Assembly: GCA_026874595.1 (NCBI GenBank)
Contig: CM049306.1
Location: 74,401,642 to 74,465,641, forward strand
Direction of reading: 5' to 3'
Origin: Sipunculus nudus
Lineage: Eukaryota > Annelida > Sipuncula > Golfingiida > Sipunculidae
DNA: 64,000 nucleotides
Shown piece after piece: positions 45,718 to 59,089 of the stretch (the first letter of the stretch is position 1; each line of letters starts with the position of its first letter). Under the pieces are notes generated by a model. It worked only from the letters and a program-made list of their open reading frames with translations, had not been told where the DNA came from and searched no databases. The position numbers and the translations under genes were made by a program.

Positions 45718-46435
45718 TTGGTCATATGGGTGCAATCACACCAGGCAGGCCAAGCCACGAAGAATGCAAGGCAAAATGTCGGCATAGATGATATTCGGAT
45801 ATTTGGTCGAACAAAATTGTATTCAAAAAGGACCCCAGGACAGTATTTGCAAATACCAAGTACCCAGGTTTTCATACACTCTCCCTTGATATCAAGAATA
45901 CCAACTTGGATATCCTGTGGCAATAACCGCTACATATTATCCAAGCCTCGGCCTTTAAGATCGGGCTACATGCAATCACTGAATACTGGCTTGCCTAATC
46001 CAGGGAAAAGCACACAGATGTTTCTACCAATGTTCGATAAGACACTGAATAGCTCCACGTGTTCCCGCTCAACTCTGGAATATCTTTGTGACTTGGCTGA
46101 GCAAGATGTTATAACCCCCATCATCACATTCGAGCAGTTATCATGGTTATTGAGTATCAACCTTTGTCAAATCGTCTTCGGCTTATTGTTTTACTTCTAG
46201 GAGGGTTCCATACAGATATGAGCCTTCTTCGCACAATCGGGTCCATCATGTCCGGATCTGGTCTGAAGGAGATGCTGGGAAAAGTCTATGCAGAAGGATC
46301 CGCTGATCAGATGCTGAGTGGAAAGGCGGTTGCTCGTGGTGTGCGTGGCCATCCTCATTGATAGTGCTATTAACATCATCTCGACATCTGCAGCTCTTCA
46401 GATAAAACAGGTACTATTCAACATTTGGAGAAAGT
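45718..46435 (+). pseudogene. relic of an expanded metazoan repeat-encoded protein family, fragment A
   Basis: Three frames in succession read FLPMFDKTLNSSTCSRSTLEYLC...VITPIITFEQ (to about 46140), then VLLLGGFHTDMSLLRTIGSI and YAEGSADQMLSGKAVARGVRG (to 46345), then LIDSAINIISTSAALQIKQ before a GTACTA donor. This pattern (TFDQPL...LGGFHTEMSFL.SIG..M.GSGL...GKA.ARAVRGH) is one I know from many uncharacterised, multi-copy proteins of cnidarians, molluscs and other animals. There are at least two frameshifts. Function unknown. Confidence 0.65.
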
Positions 46436-47440
46436 GATATTAATGTGCAATTTCAGAATGCAATATTTCTGTTTACTTTGAAATGCAAAAATATGTAGCT
46501 ATTTTTGTGATAAATGTTTTCTTTTTTACTCCCTTGAGAAGATGGTATTACATGCTCGCACCAGGATACCTACACAGCTCTACAGATGGACCAGTAGAAA
46601 GATGATGGATTCCCTATCAGGTACAACAAAACACCCATATGCACAGTTGAAGTTAAACTTATGCACAAAGAAGTTTTGCAGAGGTTTAGTCAAACCTGGT
46701 TTTACTTGCTAAGGGTAAGTTAAACCTAGTTTATCTTCCAGGGACCAGTCTGGCGTCTGGATCAGTGTCTGGTTGACAGGAAATGACATATCCGGAATCA
46801 CCATGCCGATTCTTCAAAAAAGTTTAAAGGAAAACAACGATCTGTCAACAAGATACCAGATGAAAAAGATTATCTATTGCGATCACTTGAAGATAGGGAA
46901 AGAGCCACAGTTATAGAGGACAAAGAACAGATGTAAAAGCACAAAAGAAGAAAGCCGCAGAATGGTAAGGATTATGAGACTGTTCACCAGTAGGTTCCCA
47001 GACCATAAAACGTGACGAAGCCCAACTGAAGGGGGTGTGGAAAAGATTTAAGATAGATGCAAAGAAAGTAATATCGCAATACGAGAGAGAATGCAAGAAG
47101 CCAGGAGGTGATAAAGTACCTACGGAACCTGATGACACATTTTTCGCAGCAACGCCTTAGTCCCTGAAAAATTGAAGATACTCACAACCCCTATGATGAT
47201 TACAGCAAAATGGTATACATCAGTGACCGTGATGATGACTGTCAAGATGATCATGATTCGACAGAAGTTACAAGGACAGAGCCATTTGTAAGCCAGAATA
47301 AGACGGATGCACAGCCATCATCAGCACAGGATGATGAGACTGAGCATGTTTGAAACTCCCAGGCTAAGACAAGCCACACTCTTAAGCCTGTGCAAAGCTG
47401 TCAAACTACTGCCTCAAGTCCTACAAGGTAAGTTGTCATA
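46436..47440. other. probable continuation of relic A
   Basis: Short broken frames (for example around 46545-46620 and 46915-47160). No confident product. Confidence 0.3.
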
Positions 47441-47479
47441 CGCTCATTGTAACATTTAATCATTCATTCTCGGTCCAGC

Positions 47480-47590
47480 GGATACGATTTATGCCTGGTT
47501 AATGGATAGACAGACAGACGTACAAACTGATAACGGACAAAGAGTGATCGCTATAGCTCAGTCAGCTGAGCTGAAAAGAAAAGGGCCAAA
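47480..47590 (+). mobile_element. pearl/Helitron-like 3' end
   Basis: GATAGACAGACAGACG followed by GGACAAAGAGTGATCGCTAT and the hairpin TAGCTCAGTCAGCTGAGCT. It resembles the 3' hairpin of bivalve tandem-repeat elements. Confidence 0.45.
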
Positions 47591-48777
47591 AGCATTAACT
47601 AGTTGAAGTTTAAACAGTTGTTAAAGCTGTTTTATAGCTGTACATCCTCATAAACAAGCTTTTAAAACTTCTCATAGAAGGTTTATCTTTTGGGGATAAA
47701 ACTGGATAGTTTAATCTTGGTTTAAAGAACCCCCTTTGTGCATATCACCAAATTTCTAAACCTCCTTTTAACCCTGGTTTAAGGTAAAACCGTGTTTGTG
47801 CATACGGGCCTTGGAGTTCCTCAGGGGAAGGGTTATTTGTCTGAACTACAGAACACTGCGCAGCAAGCTTGCAAGCATGTTTGGCATCAAAGAAACATCA
47901 TCGTCCCCTGACGTCAATTAATGTTTCGCAGACAAAAGGAGGATGAGTCAAATTTAGCCAGAGAGTCTACAGGCATACTCTGGGAGGTAACAAAGGGGCC
48001 AGGAAATCGACCATAAATAAATTCCAAGTGCAACATTTTTTTCAGTGGCTGCAGGGACAAGAAAGCGGTGGAGGTCGCGGTAAATCGCTTTTTCAGGAAT
48101 TTGGAAAAGACTGTCCAATATGTGAATGAAGCTATTAATATCAAGTAGTCTTTGTACACTCCTGCTTCGTTCACATGGCAGCTCGTACAATTACTGATGT
48201 TTGTAGAATTCTTAAAGACATGCTGGATAGCTGAAAATGTATTACCGTTGCATATTGTCATCTTTGACATGCATGATACATGTATATTATTGACATTTTT
48301 AACACAAGTTAAGTGCTGGTTCTTATTTCAGGTTTCCAAGAAGATTTGCCTAAGACCTCCCTGGATGTACAGTTAGAAGATTCTATGTCCAATAATTACG
48401 ATTTGTGCCCTGTAAACGGAAGACCGCTTCATTTGAAGATATCAAAAATAGAGAAAACAATGCGTAAAGATCGAAAAGAGTTCACTCAGTTGAGCCAGGA
48501 ACAGGTCAAGAGTTCACTCAGTGCAGCCAGGAGCAGGTCAAGAGTTCACTCAGTGCAGTAGCTGGAGCAAGAAATTCGTTCCGGTTCAATCGGTAGCAAT
48601 AGTGAAGCGGATAACTATTGATTAGCCTGAGAAAAGTGCAAATGGTGACGGAAGCATGAAATCTGACACAAAGGCTCTTCATGTTACCCAGATAAAAAAT
48701 AAAGGCATAGCCACTGAGAATTCCGTCAATTTCCAAGATGGTCGCTATTTTTCAAAATGGCCGCCAATGACATCATT

Positions 48778-49700
48778 ATTTCCCACAAATGATCCTGAAG
48801 CAGGCTAAACTCCCATCAAATTATTATTAAATGTTAATTGTCTGGCTCTAATATTGATTTATAGTTGACACCAATTTGACGGATACGTAAATGGGAAAAA
48901 AAAAAAAAAAAAATGGCCACATTTTTTCTAGATGGCAGCAATTAGTGACAAGTCTTTTAAGGAAGCACAAACTTGGAGAAAAAATGTTAAAAATGTTCTT
49001 ATAATGTTTAGTGATTCTGATACTTTCAGGTATAATTTGCTCACGTATACAGGCTTGCACAGCAGTGATTCATGAAGTGATTTTTTTTTACAAATGATTA
49101 AAGGGACATAATAAGGGGCAATATTATGCATATTCTTTCACACTATCAATTCAGTTTTGCTTTATACAAAAATTTCCTAGCAAAACCAGCCCAGCACAAA
49201 GTCTCCGTACCTCGCGTCCGACTGTTTAACACCTTGTTATGACTCTGCGTGTTGATAAACACAGTTCACGTGTGTCTGTTTACAATAACAAGGTGGAGGT
49301 CCGAATATCAGCCACAACACGCGAAGTTATAGCCAACAGGAACAGGTATTTCATTTTTTTGGCCAAGTCAATCAGCGCATCTTATGATCGACACGTGTTT
49401 AGCCCGGGCCATACACGCGCTGTCCATGTTGACAACTTGACCCGTGATCGGCCCGGTGCACTGTTTTTAACACTTGTTTATAGAGTGAACAAACGGTTTT
49501 AGGGCAATATTTGGCTGGTACAAATTTATTTTGAAGGGAAGAAGTTACTTTACGTGTTAATTCAACATGGTTTATAGGAGATTGGGTCCCTTTAATATTG
49601 AAATGTACTTTGTCGCTATTGAAATTAACAATTTTCTGAAATTAGGGTACGACTGTTAATATTTGCAACATTTTTACATTGTACATAATGAGTTTTAAAT
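48778..49700 (+). repeat. long inverted repeat, left arm
   Basis: Matches the reverse complement of about 56250-56790. Shared blocks include CACAAATGATCCTGAAGCAG, CGTAAATG, GACAAGTCTT, AGCAG(T/C)GATTCATGAA and ATTGAAATGTACTTTGTCGC. The left arm carries extra sequence (49100-49560). With the right arm it brackets relics B and C. Confidence 0.75.
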
Positions 49701-50439
49701 GTGCATATCTTAAATCCTACTGAAATGTAGGTAATGGGACCATGTGCTGTACACTTTTGGTAATTTAGGTAACTTGAGTTTCTCAGTTTTGGCATGGCAT
49801 GCTTTGTAAATAGCATATGTTACAACACGTAGAAGTGACATGTAATTGTGTCAGAGAAAACTTTAAAAAAATGACATAAAATGCAAAAACCAGGCATCTT
49901 TAACCTGAAGGGGAACAGAGTTATCAATATTCCCGCCAAACCTGGCTTATTACCTTTGACGGCATACAGTGACTAAGTGTAAGGTTTAACTAGACTGACC
50001 ATGGTTTCACTGACAGCTTTTTTAATGCTAACTAATGAAAACACTATATCTTTATTGATTTAAAGTGACTAAATTGTAAAATAAAATGGCAGACAAAATA
50101 TAAACAAAGAAACAAAAGGAAAAAGGCCAAGCCCAATCAGTCATTATGTTAATAAGAATCAGATGACGAATAAAATGAGTTATATCTTATGAGGATATGA
50201 TCATTTCTGACAGAGATATAAGGAAAACAATTAACAGGGGTTTTCGCCTGGACAGTGTAAAACAGTCGTGCTTAGTCAGAGCAGGGAGTACAAGACTTTC
50301 TAAGAACAAAATATTACATTGTATCAGTTGTTGCTTACATTGTCCTACAACATGCACTGTGCTGAAGTTTATACATTGTTTAATATTTTACTACCCCATT
50401 TGTTTCAGACTCGTCTTTATCATTGTGGTCTATTGAGGT

Positions 50440-51180
50440 CTCTCTTTTTTTTTCATGTGAACGCGATAACTTTTGAAGCATATTTTCCCTGAAGTTTACT
50501 ACAAAAATTGCTAGTACCAAAATATAATAGGACGATGATAATTGGTAACCTTGAACAACAAGGTCAAATCAGCCAAAATCTTAGATTTTTCTAAAAATCA
50601 TAACTTTTGAGGCATTTGATATATTTTTTTCTGAAATTTGGTACTCATATTGTTTATGCCATGATCTTGGAAATGTTGGAAACTGGTCACCTTGACTTTA
50701 GGCTTTAAGGTCAAATAAGCGGAAATCTATAATTCTTATGAACATCATAACTTATAAAATATTCCTCAAATGTTTATCAAATTTGACACCCAAATTGTCT
50801 CGATCGAGATCTCGGAAAGAGTTTGAAAATTTGTGACCCTGACCTTAATCTTCGTGACTTTGACCTTAATCTTCAAGGTCAAATCAGCCAAACAATGGTT
50901 TGGCGGACCAAATAACTTTTGTGGTATTGTATTTTTTTTATATAAATTTGGACACACAAGTTGATTAAGCAAGCTCTCGGATCAGTTAGAATACTTGTCA
51001 CCTTGATCATGATCTTCAAGGTGAAATAAGCCGAAATCTAGAATTCTTTTTAACCCCATAACCATTGAAGTACTGCATATTTTTTGTCAAATATGACACA
51101 CAAGTTGTTTCAACCTAATACTCGGAGGGGTTTGAACACTGGTAACCTTGCTCGCAACATAACTTTCAGTAATGGCCACA
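50440..51180. repeat. degenerate tandem array, about 145-165 bp
   Basis: AGGTCAAAT(C/A)AGCC/GGAAATC landmarks recur near 50561, 50708, 50874 and 51018, each followed by 'CATAACTT-TGA' and 'ATTTGACAC--AAGTTGT' blocks. Non-coding. Confidence 0.6.
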
Positions 51181-51419
51181 CAGTTTTCTATATAGCTTCA
51201 CCATCAGATTGCCAAATCAACTGGTATTATGATGCTTGTACCAGAAGGATACTTATAAAGCAATGATAGTTTCATCAGGCAGTGGCTTTGAAACCCTTCC
51301 GAACAACATTCCTCAATTTTACAATTTTAAATCTATGCCAATTCCTTTAGATCCGAAAAAAAAAACTTGAAGAAGGAGAGGGCATACTAAGAACTGAAAA
51401 ACAAAGCAAAATATCACAA

Positions 51420-52640
51420 CTCATGCAGATTTAAGTTCAACAATTCAAAGTTGGAGAGGAAAAAGAAAGGTATCTTGCACGTTCAAGAAACGATACATCT
51501 AAAAAGTTCACTCGAGGTAGCCATAAAGAAAAGGCAGGTGTTACAACCAGGCAATGTTTCATTTGAGAAAAAAAAAACACCAGCTAATGACTTGAGGCCA
51601 TGTCTCCCAATCAGAGATTACAAGAATGTGCATTTAAAATTTTGGATGAAAAGCTGCTTGCAAAACAGAACACAGGTGATATTGTTTTAAAGGATTATAG
51701 ATATCACAGAGCGTGCCTTACAGGCATATATAACAGAGAGAGAGAGAGAGCATAGCTGAATTCTCAGAGATCGAATGTGAGGGAATCTGAACACAAGAGA
51801 GACGTTTCTGCTCATCTTTTTGTTGAACTGAAGAACTATATCAGAGAAACACAGATATGTACAGATGGAGGCTGTAGTTTCAAACTGGCTGATCTCTGTG
51901 ATTTGTAACTAAAGGATTAGAGCTAATGAATTTGAGTGCCTCCACTCCATCAGACAAGACTGAAAGAGCAAATCTTTGCACGCATTCCTGGAGGCATTCA
52001 GCAAGGGAAGGGAAATTTGGTTTGCATTCCGTGATAATATTTGGTCTCCTTTTGCGACTGCCTGTGAAGTCAATGATGCACTTATCTTGGCAAAGGCAAC
52101 GAAGATAATATGGAAACAGATGCTAGAAAACAGGTCAGAATTTGATGGGTCGCTGTCAGCAGACAGCCAAAGAAAATCAGTTCCTCTGGTACAGTCTTTT
52201 AGGCTGTTTGAACATGGTGGTGAAATCAAGTCACAAGTAGAACATGAAATTTTTCAGAAAGAATTAGCCCTTGCCCAACACCTCAATTTTTACTGCTGTA
52301 AAACTCATACTGATTAAACGATTTTCATGCATTTAAAAAAAAAGGGGGAACCTATCTTTCCTGTTTAGCTAGGACTTCCATAAGTTGATTGATATTATGT
52401 ATCACAATGGTATCAGCATTAGCTATGATAGGGTATAAGAGATAACCAAACAACTTCGCGAGTCATTGGTATAACGTTAGGTGGCAGCTGAAGAGCGTGT
52501 TGTTAGTCCCACAAATTTCAGGCATTGGATATCATCACGTGTGCGGTTGATAACTGTTCGTTACAACTGCCCAGACGTCTTTTCATGGAACTTAACAAAT
52601 CATTCTTCCAGCATCCTAGTAGTGTAGGGGCATGTGTAGC
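51420..52640 (+). pseudogene. relic of the same family, fragment B
   Basis: Readable pieces, in family order: DYRYHRACLTGIYN; ELKNYIRETQICTDGGCSFK in a shifted frame; then an open frame 51976-52317 with NDALILAKATKIIWKQMLEN, EFDGSLSADSQ, IKSQVEHEIFQKELALAQHL; then LIDIMYHNGISISYDRV*EIT near 52385-52450. In intact relatives the same words occur in one long protein. Frameshifts and stops show decay. A (GA)n run near 51737 interrupts it. Confidence 0.65.
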
Positions 52641-54780
52641 AAACTGGTTCGGAGTAAATTTGGTTGTAAAAATGTGACACCCTGTGCAATTTTGTTCTTC
52701 ACCTTCCTATGAAGCCTTAAAATCATGGTGTCATTTTTTTAAATCCAGTTTTGACATTTCTTTCAGCTTGTGTAAAAAAGGTTTTAAAAAACTGCAACCT
52801 TAACATAAAAGAATATGAGCGGGAACAAGAGCAGAAAAAGGGTATTCTTTTAATACATTTACATGCTAAAGGCACAAATTGTTTTATTTGAACATTTTTT
52901 GATTGTCTAAATTAATATTTGGTTTAAATTAAAGGGACTTATTCATATACCAGGTATGTTGACTATACACCCATAGTATTATATACTATATAGATAAATG
53001 AAGTTTTTCTCTCCTTTTGATATTACGGTTTCTGACAATATTTCATTTTAATCCGTTCGCTTATACTCCTGTACATAAGTAGTGAGAAGCTTTCACCGAT
53101 GCCAGATCAGTGGTGCCAAATATAAACAAAGCGGACACGCCACCTGGTGACCGTACTGCGTGAGTTATTAAGATTTTTCAGTTATCCAATTGGTGTTTCT
53201 TCTGTGTTTCGATCTTCTTTCATTTCACTTCACCTTGTCTTTGAAATCTGCATGCTCAAGATCCGACTTCTTGCCATGCAGTCTGCTCATAGTAAACAAA
53301 CACACGGGGATTATGTTTACTCGCATACAGGACCATAACAACGTATAAAACAGGTGAAGTGCTGAAAAGTATTGATTTTTCATTACTATAAGCAACGGGC
53401 TCTTGAGCTCTTGAGTCATAACAAATGGATGGGACATTTAAATCAATGATGGTTTATTATGGGAATGGCAATTAATAAGTATCATATTTTTGAAACTGGG
53501 AATCAGCGATCAAGATTAGGCCACAATAACAATTTTCAGGTCCTTAATACTAATCTTATAACCTTATAATAACATGACATTACTTTACATGTTCTCCCTT
53601 TTAACATTCTATAGAGGAATGATACAGGCTTTTCTGAACTGCATAGAAAGGTGCTTGTAAATTACATTTATTTCAATTCGCAAAATAATCAAGATATTTT
53701 TTTCTGGTAATCTAAATCTGATCTGATAGTTGTTTTGTTTCTTACCACCTATGGGTTCAGAAAACACATGAAACCAATAAGAATCATTTAAGAGTTCTGT
53801 ATTATTAGATTGAGTTAAAAGGACGGAACCATCAAAATTACAGGTTATTCTGGGTATGGACTCGATTGCATTCATAAACAATTGTAATTTCTTTCATGGT
53901 CATAAAAGCATCGTAAATAAAATAGTCTTTTATATGAAAGGTTATAATTTTTTAATTCAATATTTGCCAAAACTGAATACAAATGATTTATTTATACTCG
54001 CGTAAATTTAACAAACTTTTCATGTCAAAGTTCAGATTCTATGAGACTCAGTCACCTGACATTTGGATGTGAATGCAGACAACACTCTGAAGACATTGTG
54101 GATTATAACACATGCTTTTTCTATCAATGTGCCATGTCAGGAATGTTAAATCTAATTAAAAGGAAATTTGAGTGAACTCCTCAGCCTTAATATTGACTTT
54201 CTCCAATATCGATCATTACACTTTAAAGTCTACAGTTTTGTTATTGTTTCTATTTAAGTTATTAAAATTACAACAATAATATGGGAAAGTATGACTGAAT
54301 ACCGGAAAATGGAAACATATATTTACATTTAAGGCATATGTTTTCTACATAAGGTGCACATCATTTTCCTCGTGCGCCAACCAATTTTAATAAGGGTGTC
54401 AGATAATGAGCATTAGTTAAGTAGACCTCCGACGGTACAGTGTTTGTGTATCCGATAAAAAAAATCAAATATAAAATATTTGATTCCAATCAATCAAGTA
54501 CATTGAGCTTCTGCATCTGACATTCTTTGTATTAATTGACTCTAGCAAATAAAGCATATAAAGAGGCAGCCATCCCATATTCCATAATCCATCATAAAAA
54601 AATAAAATAGTTGATGTTCATTCTAATCTGAATAAAAAATCAATATTTAATGTTTAGCATTGTTCTGTCTTTTTTCTGTTAAGGATATTTTCCCCCGTTC
54701 TGATTATTGTATTGGTATAGCCTAAATGCTCCAATTTCATATATACCCAGAAAAGTAAATAAAAACTTATCCCATCCAAG
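52641..54780. other. AT-rich, no gene seen
   Basis: No supported ORF or repeat family. The middle of the relic protein expected here is not readable. Confidence 0.45.
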
Positions 54781-54796
54781 GAAATCTCGGTGACAT

Positions 54797-55639
54797 ATGC
54801 TCCCACACTATAGCACTGACAACAGAGGACAAGCGTGTTGCCTGCGAATCACCGGAAAGCAGATCAAAATGATTCCAGGTCTTCCAGAGTACAATCCAAA
54901 TATGCCTCAAGCCCAATTCAAAACGGGAAATCATTGTCCAACATTTTCACAGGGTATAGACCATAAAACACCCACAAGATTTTTGTCAAAGCAGCTTATT
55001 TTTTAGTATAAATGGCTTCAGAAGTTAAATCTTTCCATGGATGTAGATAATATAGTATCTCTTTCATGGTCTGTTCACCATGCCTCCATAGGGCGACACC
55101 AAGAGTTTAAGGTAAGTTTAACATCAACAATGCCCCCCAATTTCTGAGGCAGCCCACTCAGAGCAGGTGATCAAACATTCAATGAACATTGCGAAAATGA
55201 CGACCAAGTTCCTTCACCCTTGAAAGAGCCCAGTACTCGTAGCAGATCAGCCGTTGTTTGCTGTTGCAATACAGGAGAAGACTTAATGGTACCTGAAGAA
55301 TTAGCCAGCACCTTCACAGATGTTCATGGAACACGGCTTGGTTTGTTTGCTAGGAAACAGCGTCCATATGAGTCAATTCCTCAGACACGGGTAGCCTTAA
55401 AGGAACACTGCAAGACTGCAAAGAGGGCTGCTTTTCAAGAAGAGCATATTTGGTGTCAATCACTTAAATTGTATGCAATCAAACATTACCTAGCCCAACA
55501 TTTTTTGGATGGCGCCAGGTTGATGGCGCTTGGGAACCTTACTGGACAGACCTCCCAGTTGCAAGCCGCTAACTCGGTCTGGATACCAGAAGCAATGGCA
55601 GGGCTTCGTTGTACAGGTCTCTGTAGTTGTAACTGTTAA
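54797..55639 (+). pseudogene. relic of the same family, fragment C (Cys-rich C-terminus)
   Basis: After a broken stretch (KWLQKLNLSMDVDNIVSLSW near 55010-55070), the frame 55220-55639 reads STFTDVHGTRLGLFARKQRP, RVALKEHCKTAKRAAFQEEH, IWCQSL and ends RCTGLCSCNC. These match the C-terminal part of the family, where a cysteine-rich CT-LC-C motif follows ALKEH-KRAAYQAGHIW. Part of the Cys-rich region is missing. Confidence 0.65.
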
Positions 55640-56249
55640 AATTACTCGATTTGCATGTTCATTATATGTATTTGGTTGATCGTTTGTTCTCAATCAAAAT
55701 TAGGACTTTGTTTTACTTTGCTCTTCCCTATAACACATTATAAAGGATTGGATGGGTGGCTAGTACATGTATTCGTAGGCTGTAAGCTGTTATTTTAATG
55801 GTTCATCCCTATTAAAAATATTGATGTGTTTTTCTTGTCTCTTACCTTTTAAGCTATGTAAAGTCATAGACGGGTGAATGGGATGTAGCATTTGAAGGCT
55901 GTAAGATTTTATTCAGCTGGTTCATCCCCATTAAAATTCAGGGCGGCGTCTTCCTTTGCTTGGTCTTTTTACGCTTTAATTAAGGAATGGACAAATGGGT
56001 GGTATGTGGCATTTGTAGGCCGTAAAAGTTGATTCAAATGGGTCATCCCCATTAAAAATCAGGACGGCATTTTCCTTGAATCGTTCTTTTGAAATCATTA
56101 AATAAACCAGCTTCAACATACTAGCAAACATTTAAAAAATTCTTCTACACAAATACAAAATATAAAAAAAAAATTCTTAACTTGTAGTTATCCTGTGACA
56201 AACTGGTCTGTAAGCACATGTAAGGATGGTGGAAGTTTAATTGGAATGT
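55640..56249. repeat. degenerate about 120-bp repeats
   Basis: GGTTCATCCCCATTAAAA(A)T landmarks recur near 55800, 55919 and 56039 with CATTTG(A/T)AGGC-GTAA blocks. Three degenerate units of about 120 bases. Confidence 0.6.
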
Positions 56250-56790
56250 TAAAAGTTGCAAAACCTGTTTAATTATAATGCTCATGCCCATTTTAGACAA
56301 TCTAAAAATGTTCCAGATATTCACAGTTTTACCTAAATTTCAGAAAATTCCAGGATTTACATCTAATAGCGACAAAGTACATTTCAATATTTAAACATAC
56401 GTAAAAATTAAAGAAACAACGGACAATGTAACCTACTTTCATGAATCGCTGCTCTCTAAGCCTGTATATGCGAGCCATATTAAATCGTAAAAGTCAGAAT
56501 CACAAAACATGTTTGGAAAGGGTCTGATCGAAATTTTGATCGTAAACTTCAACTCAGCACGGTTAAATTACAAGGAATCGATGTTTGTACTTCCTTTAAA
56601 GACTTGTCAATAATGGCGGCCATCTTGAAAAATGGCGGCCATCCTGGATTATTTTCATTTACGCATCTGTAAAAAAAATTAATATATACTAAAAAAAACA
56701 ATATTCCAGCCAGGCATTTAACATTTGATAATAATTTGATGGGAGTTCAGCCTGCTTCAGGATCATTTGTGGGGAATATGGATGTCAAAC
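56250..56790 (-). repeat. long inverted repeat, right arm
   Basis: Reverse-complement partner of 48778-49700. The outer edge is near 56790 (TGGGGAATATGGATGTCAA), mirrored by TGACATCATTATTTCCCACA near 48770. Confidence 0.75.
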
Positions 56791-58579
56791 GATGTTTAAA
56801 AAAGTTTATGTATTATTCTGTAGTTCACAGATATGGATCATTAAGACCAGGCGTTCTTCGTACCGGACTATGCTGAAGATCAATCGTCCAGTACATTTCG
56901 ATTTTCTCAATAAAAATACGTCGCTTTGAGCTCATTCAGTAAGGTCAGCACTTAAGACTGAAACACAATCATGTCCATTATGTTATAAATCTACGCTACA
57001 TCGATACGGCATTGCCTGATGGTCGGACCGTCCATCTAGGCATCTACCATGGTGGTTCCGACTCCCTATTGCAAATTCAGGGAAGAAGCATTAGCTTATA
57101 AAACTCCAAACATCGTCCACTGGATTGTACACGTACCTGCGTAGACACTCAGCGACAAAAATGGGTATTATGGTCCATTGGTCTGTTGCATCAGATAAAG
57201 GCAGCACTTTTGTGTATGGATGTCATATGGTTTATACAGAAAGAAATACGACTAAACAGATGTACGGTCTAGCGACATATCATTGACGACCTAAGATTAC
57301 AGACTAAAACTACATCCACCTGACAATTCGTAGTGATGACGTCACAGTAGTAATTGTACTTCGACATGTTTGTTACGTCACACATACTTCCCTTCAACAT
57401 CGAACGGGTAAACAGATATGGCCACTTAAATTGACGCCATCATTTTTGCAGTTCTTTCTACACTGGTCAACACCGTCCTGGCGTCGCAAAGTAAATATTT
57501 TTGTTTCATGTTTATTTAAATCATCATAAATTGCCACATTACTTCCTTTGATAAAAGCTAATTTGCAGTGGCAATCAAATATATTTGAAAGAAATGTTGC
57601 AAACAATTAGGTGGGCATGGGTGTTGGAACAGAATATAGGTGAAAATGGTGAACTGGCTTTTTTAAAATGAAGTTGTTTAAGACGCACAAGAGCATTTTC
57701 CTATAGCTGTTCCTGGTAAACTTACTGTTTAAATAAAAATCCAGTTATACATGGTATGGTTATTAACGGTTCTTGTGAATAGAAAAGACGCATATTGGCC
57801 AATAAACAAACCCATTTGAAAGAAAGTTTACTTCAAAGACAATGTAAATTCTTCTAGGCTGACAAAATCATGGGACACGCAAAGGCGTTAGGTCACAATA
57901 CAAGCAAAGTCAAATGTTACGAATGGCAATCACCAAGGATTCCTAACAACGGAATCCAACATTTAGTTACCTTAGATGTCTCTCACCTTACCAAAGATAT
58001 GACGTCATCAAAGTAGTTATTGCTAAGGTATGACATTTTCGAATTTTGTCGTGAGGCTGGATGGCCATAACAAATCGTTTCTTCACGGGGCAGTCATTTG
58101 CACGGAGTGATACAGCTGACCACATCCGAACGAACCGAAGTAAACAATATCATGAGTATATGGCGTAGGAAAGATATTACTTACCCAATCATGTGACCCA
58201 AAATGGATGATGAACCTGCTGGCGTAAATAACAAGTAAGTACATGTAAAAGGATTTTCAACGACTAAATTAATAAGCAAAATATTATAACATTTATAGTA
58301 AACTAGAAAAGAGGTTCTGGTCAATCTGTGAATAGAAATCAAATACACCAAATAAGAATACAAAAAAATATACACGTGACAGGCAAGGATACAGATGAGT
58401 AGAATTGAGAAATGTATACACGTATAATCATGTTTTCATGAAATAACGCAAACTCGAATAAATATGTTATAAAACTGTGAATATTTCAAGGCTATTTAAT
58501 GTATATTAGGGAATATATTGTATATATATAATATAATTATAAAGGAAATTTTATTTAAATGTTTTTGTTTCAATTGACC
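56791..58579. other. intergenic with a half copy of the 23.9-kb MITE
   Basis: About 57290-57645 resembles the right half of the element at 23931-24551, including its terminal GG(G/A)CATGGGTG-TGGAAC-GA-TATAG. No gene seen. Confidence 0.45.
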
Positions 58580-58905
58580 TAACCACCACAGTCAATATAT
58601 TCCGCCCTTTTAACCTAATTATGATAATGAGCCCCAAAACGCTCCCACACAGAAGGCCTTCATACCCATGGTTGCGACAGCTGTTTACAAGACAATAATG
58701 ACGTCACAAAGGTCGATGACGTATAACATCGCATTGACTGACGTCATCAGCTGGAATCTCTGTTCTCCAGTGATGAACATTGTGAACTGTCTTGCCATAT
58801 TTTGGATTATTTGTCTCATACGAATTACGTGCCAGGTACGACATTATTATTCACTCGGTAGTCGGGGGAATGACTCCTGCAACCTATGGCCTAGAACTTT
58901 TACAA
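58580..58905 (+). repeat. dispersed repeat, copy 2
   Basis: Partner of about 6035-6400, with TGACGTCATCAGCTGGAAT and TGCCAGGTACGACATTATTA blocks. A GTAAGA/GTACGA donor-like site is kept in both. Confidence 0.6.
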
Positions 58906-59089
58906 TTTGTGCAAGTTGACAAAGTCATGGGGTACACAAGGACGTTACGTCACAAGGTGGATGTCTATATATGGATAAGTCCGATAATTTATGGTTAATT
59001 TATATACGTATGACTTTACATAGGGTGCATATACTTAGATATTGGGGGAATTATATGTTTATGGAAAAATGATTTATTTCAGATACCAT

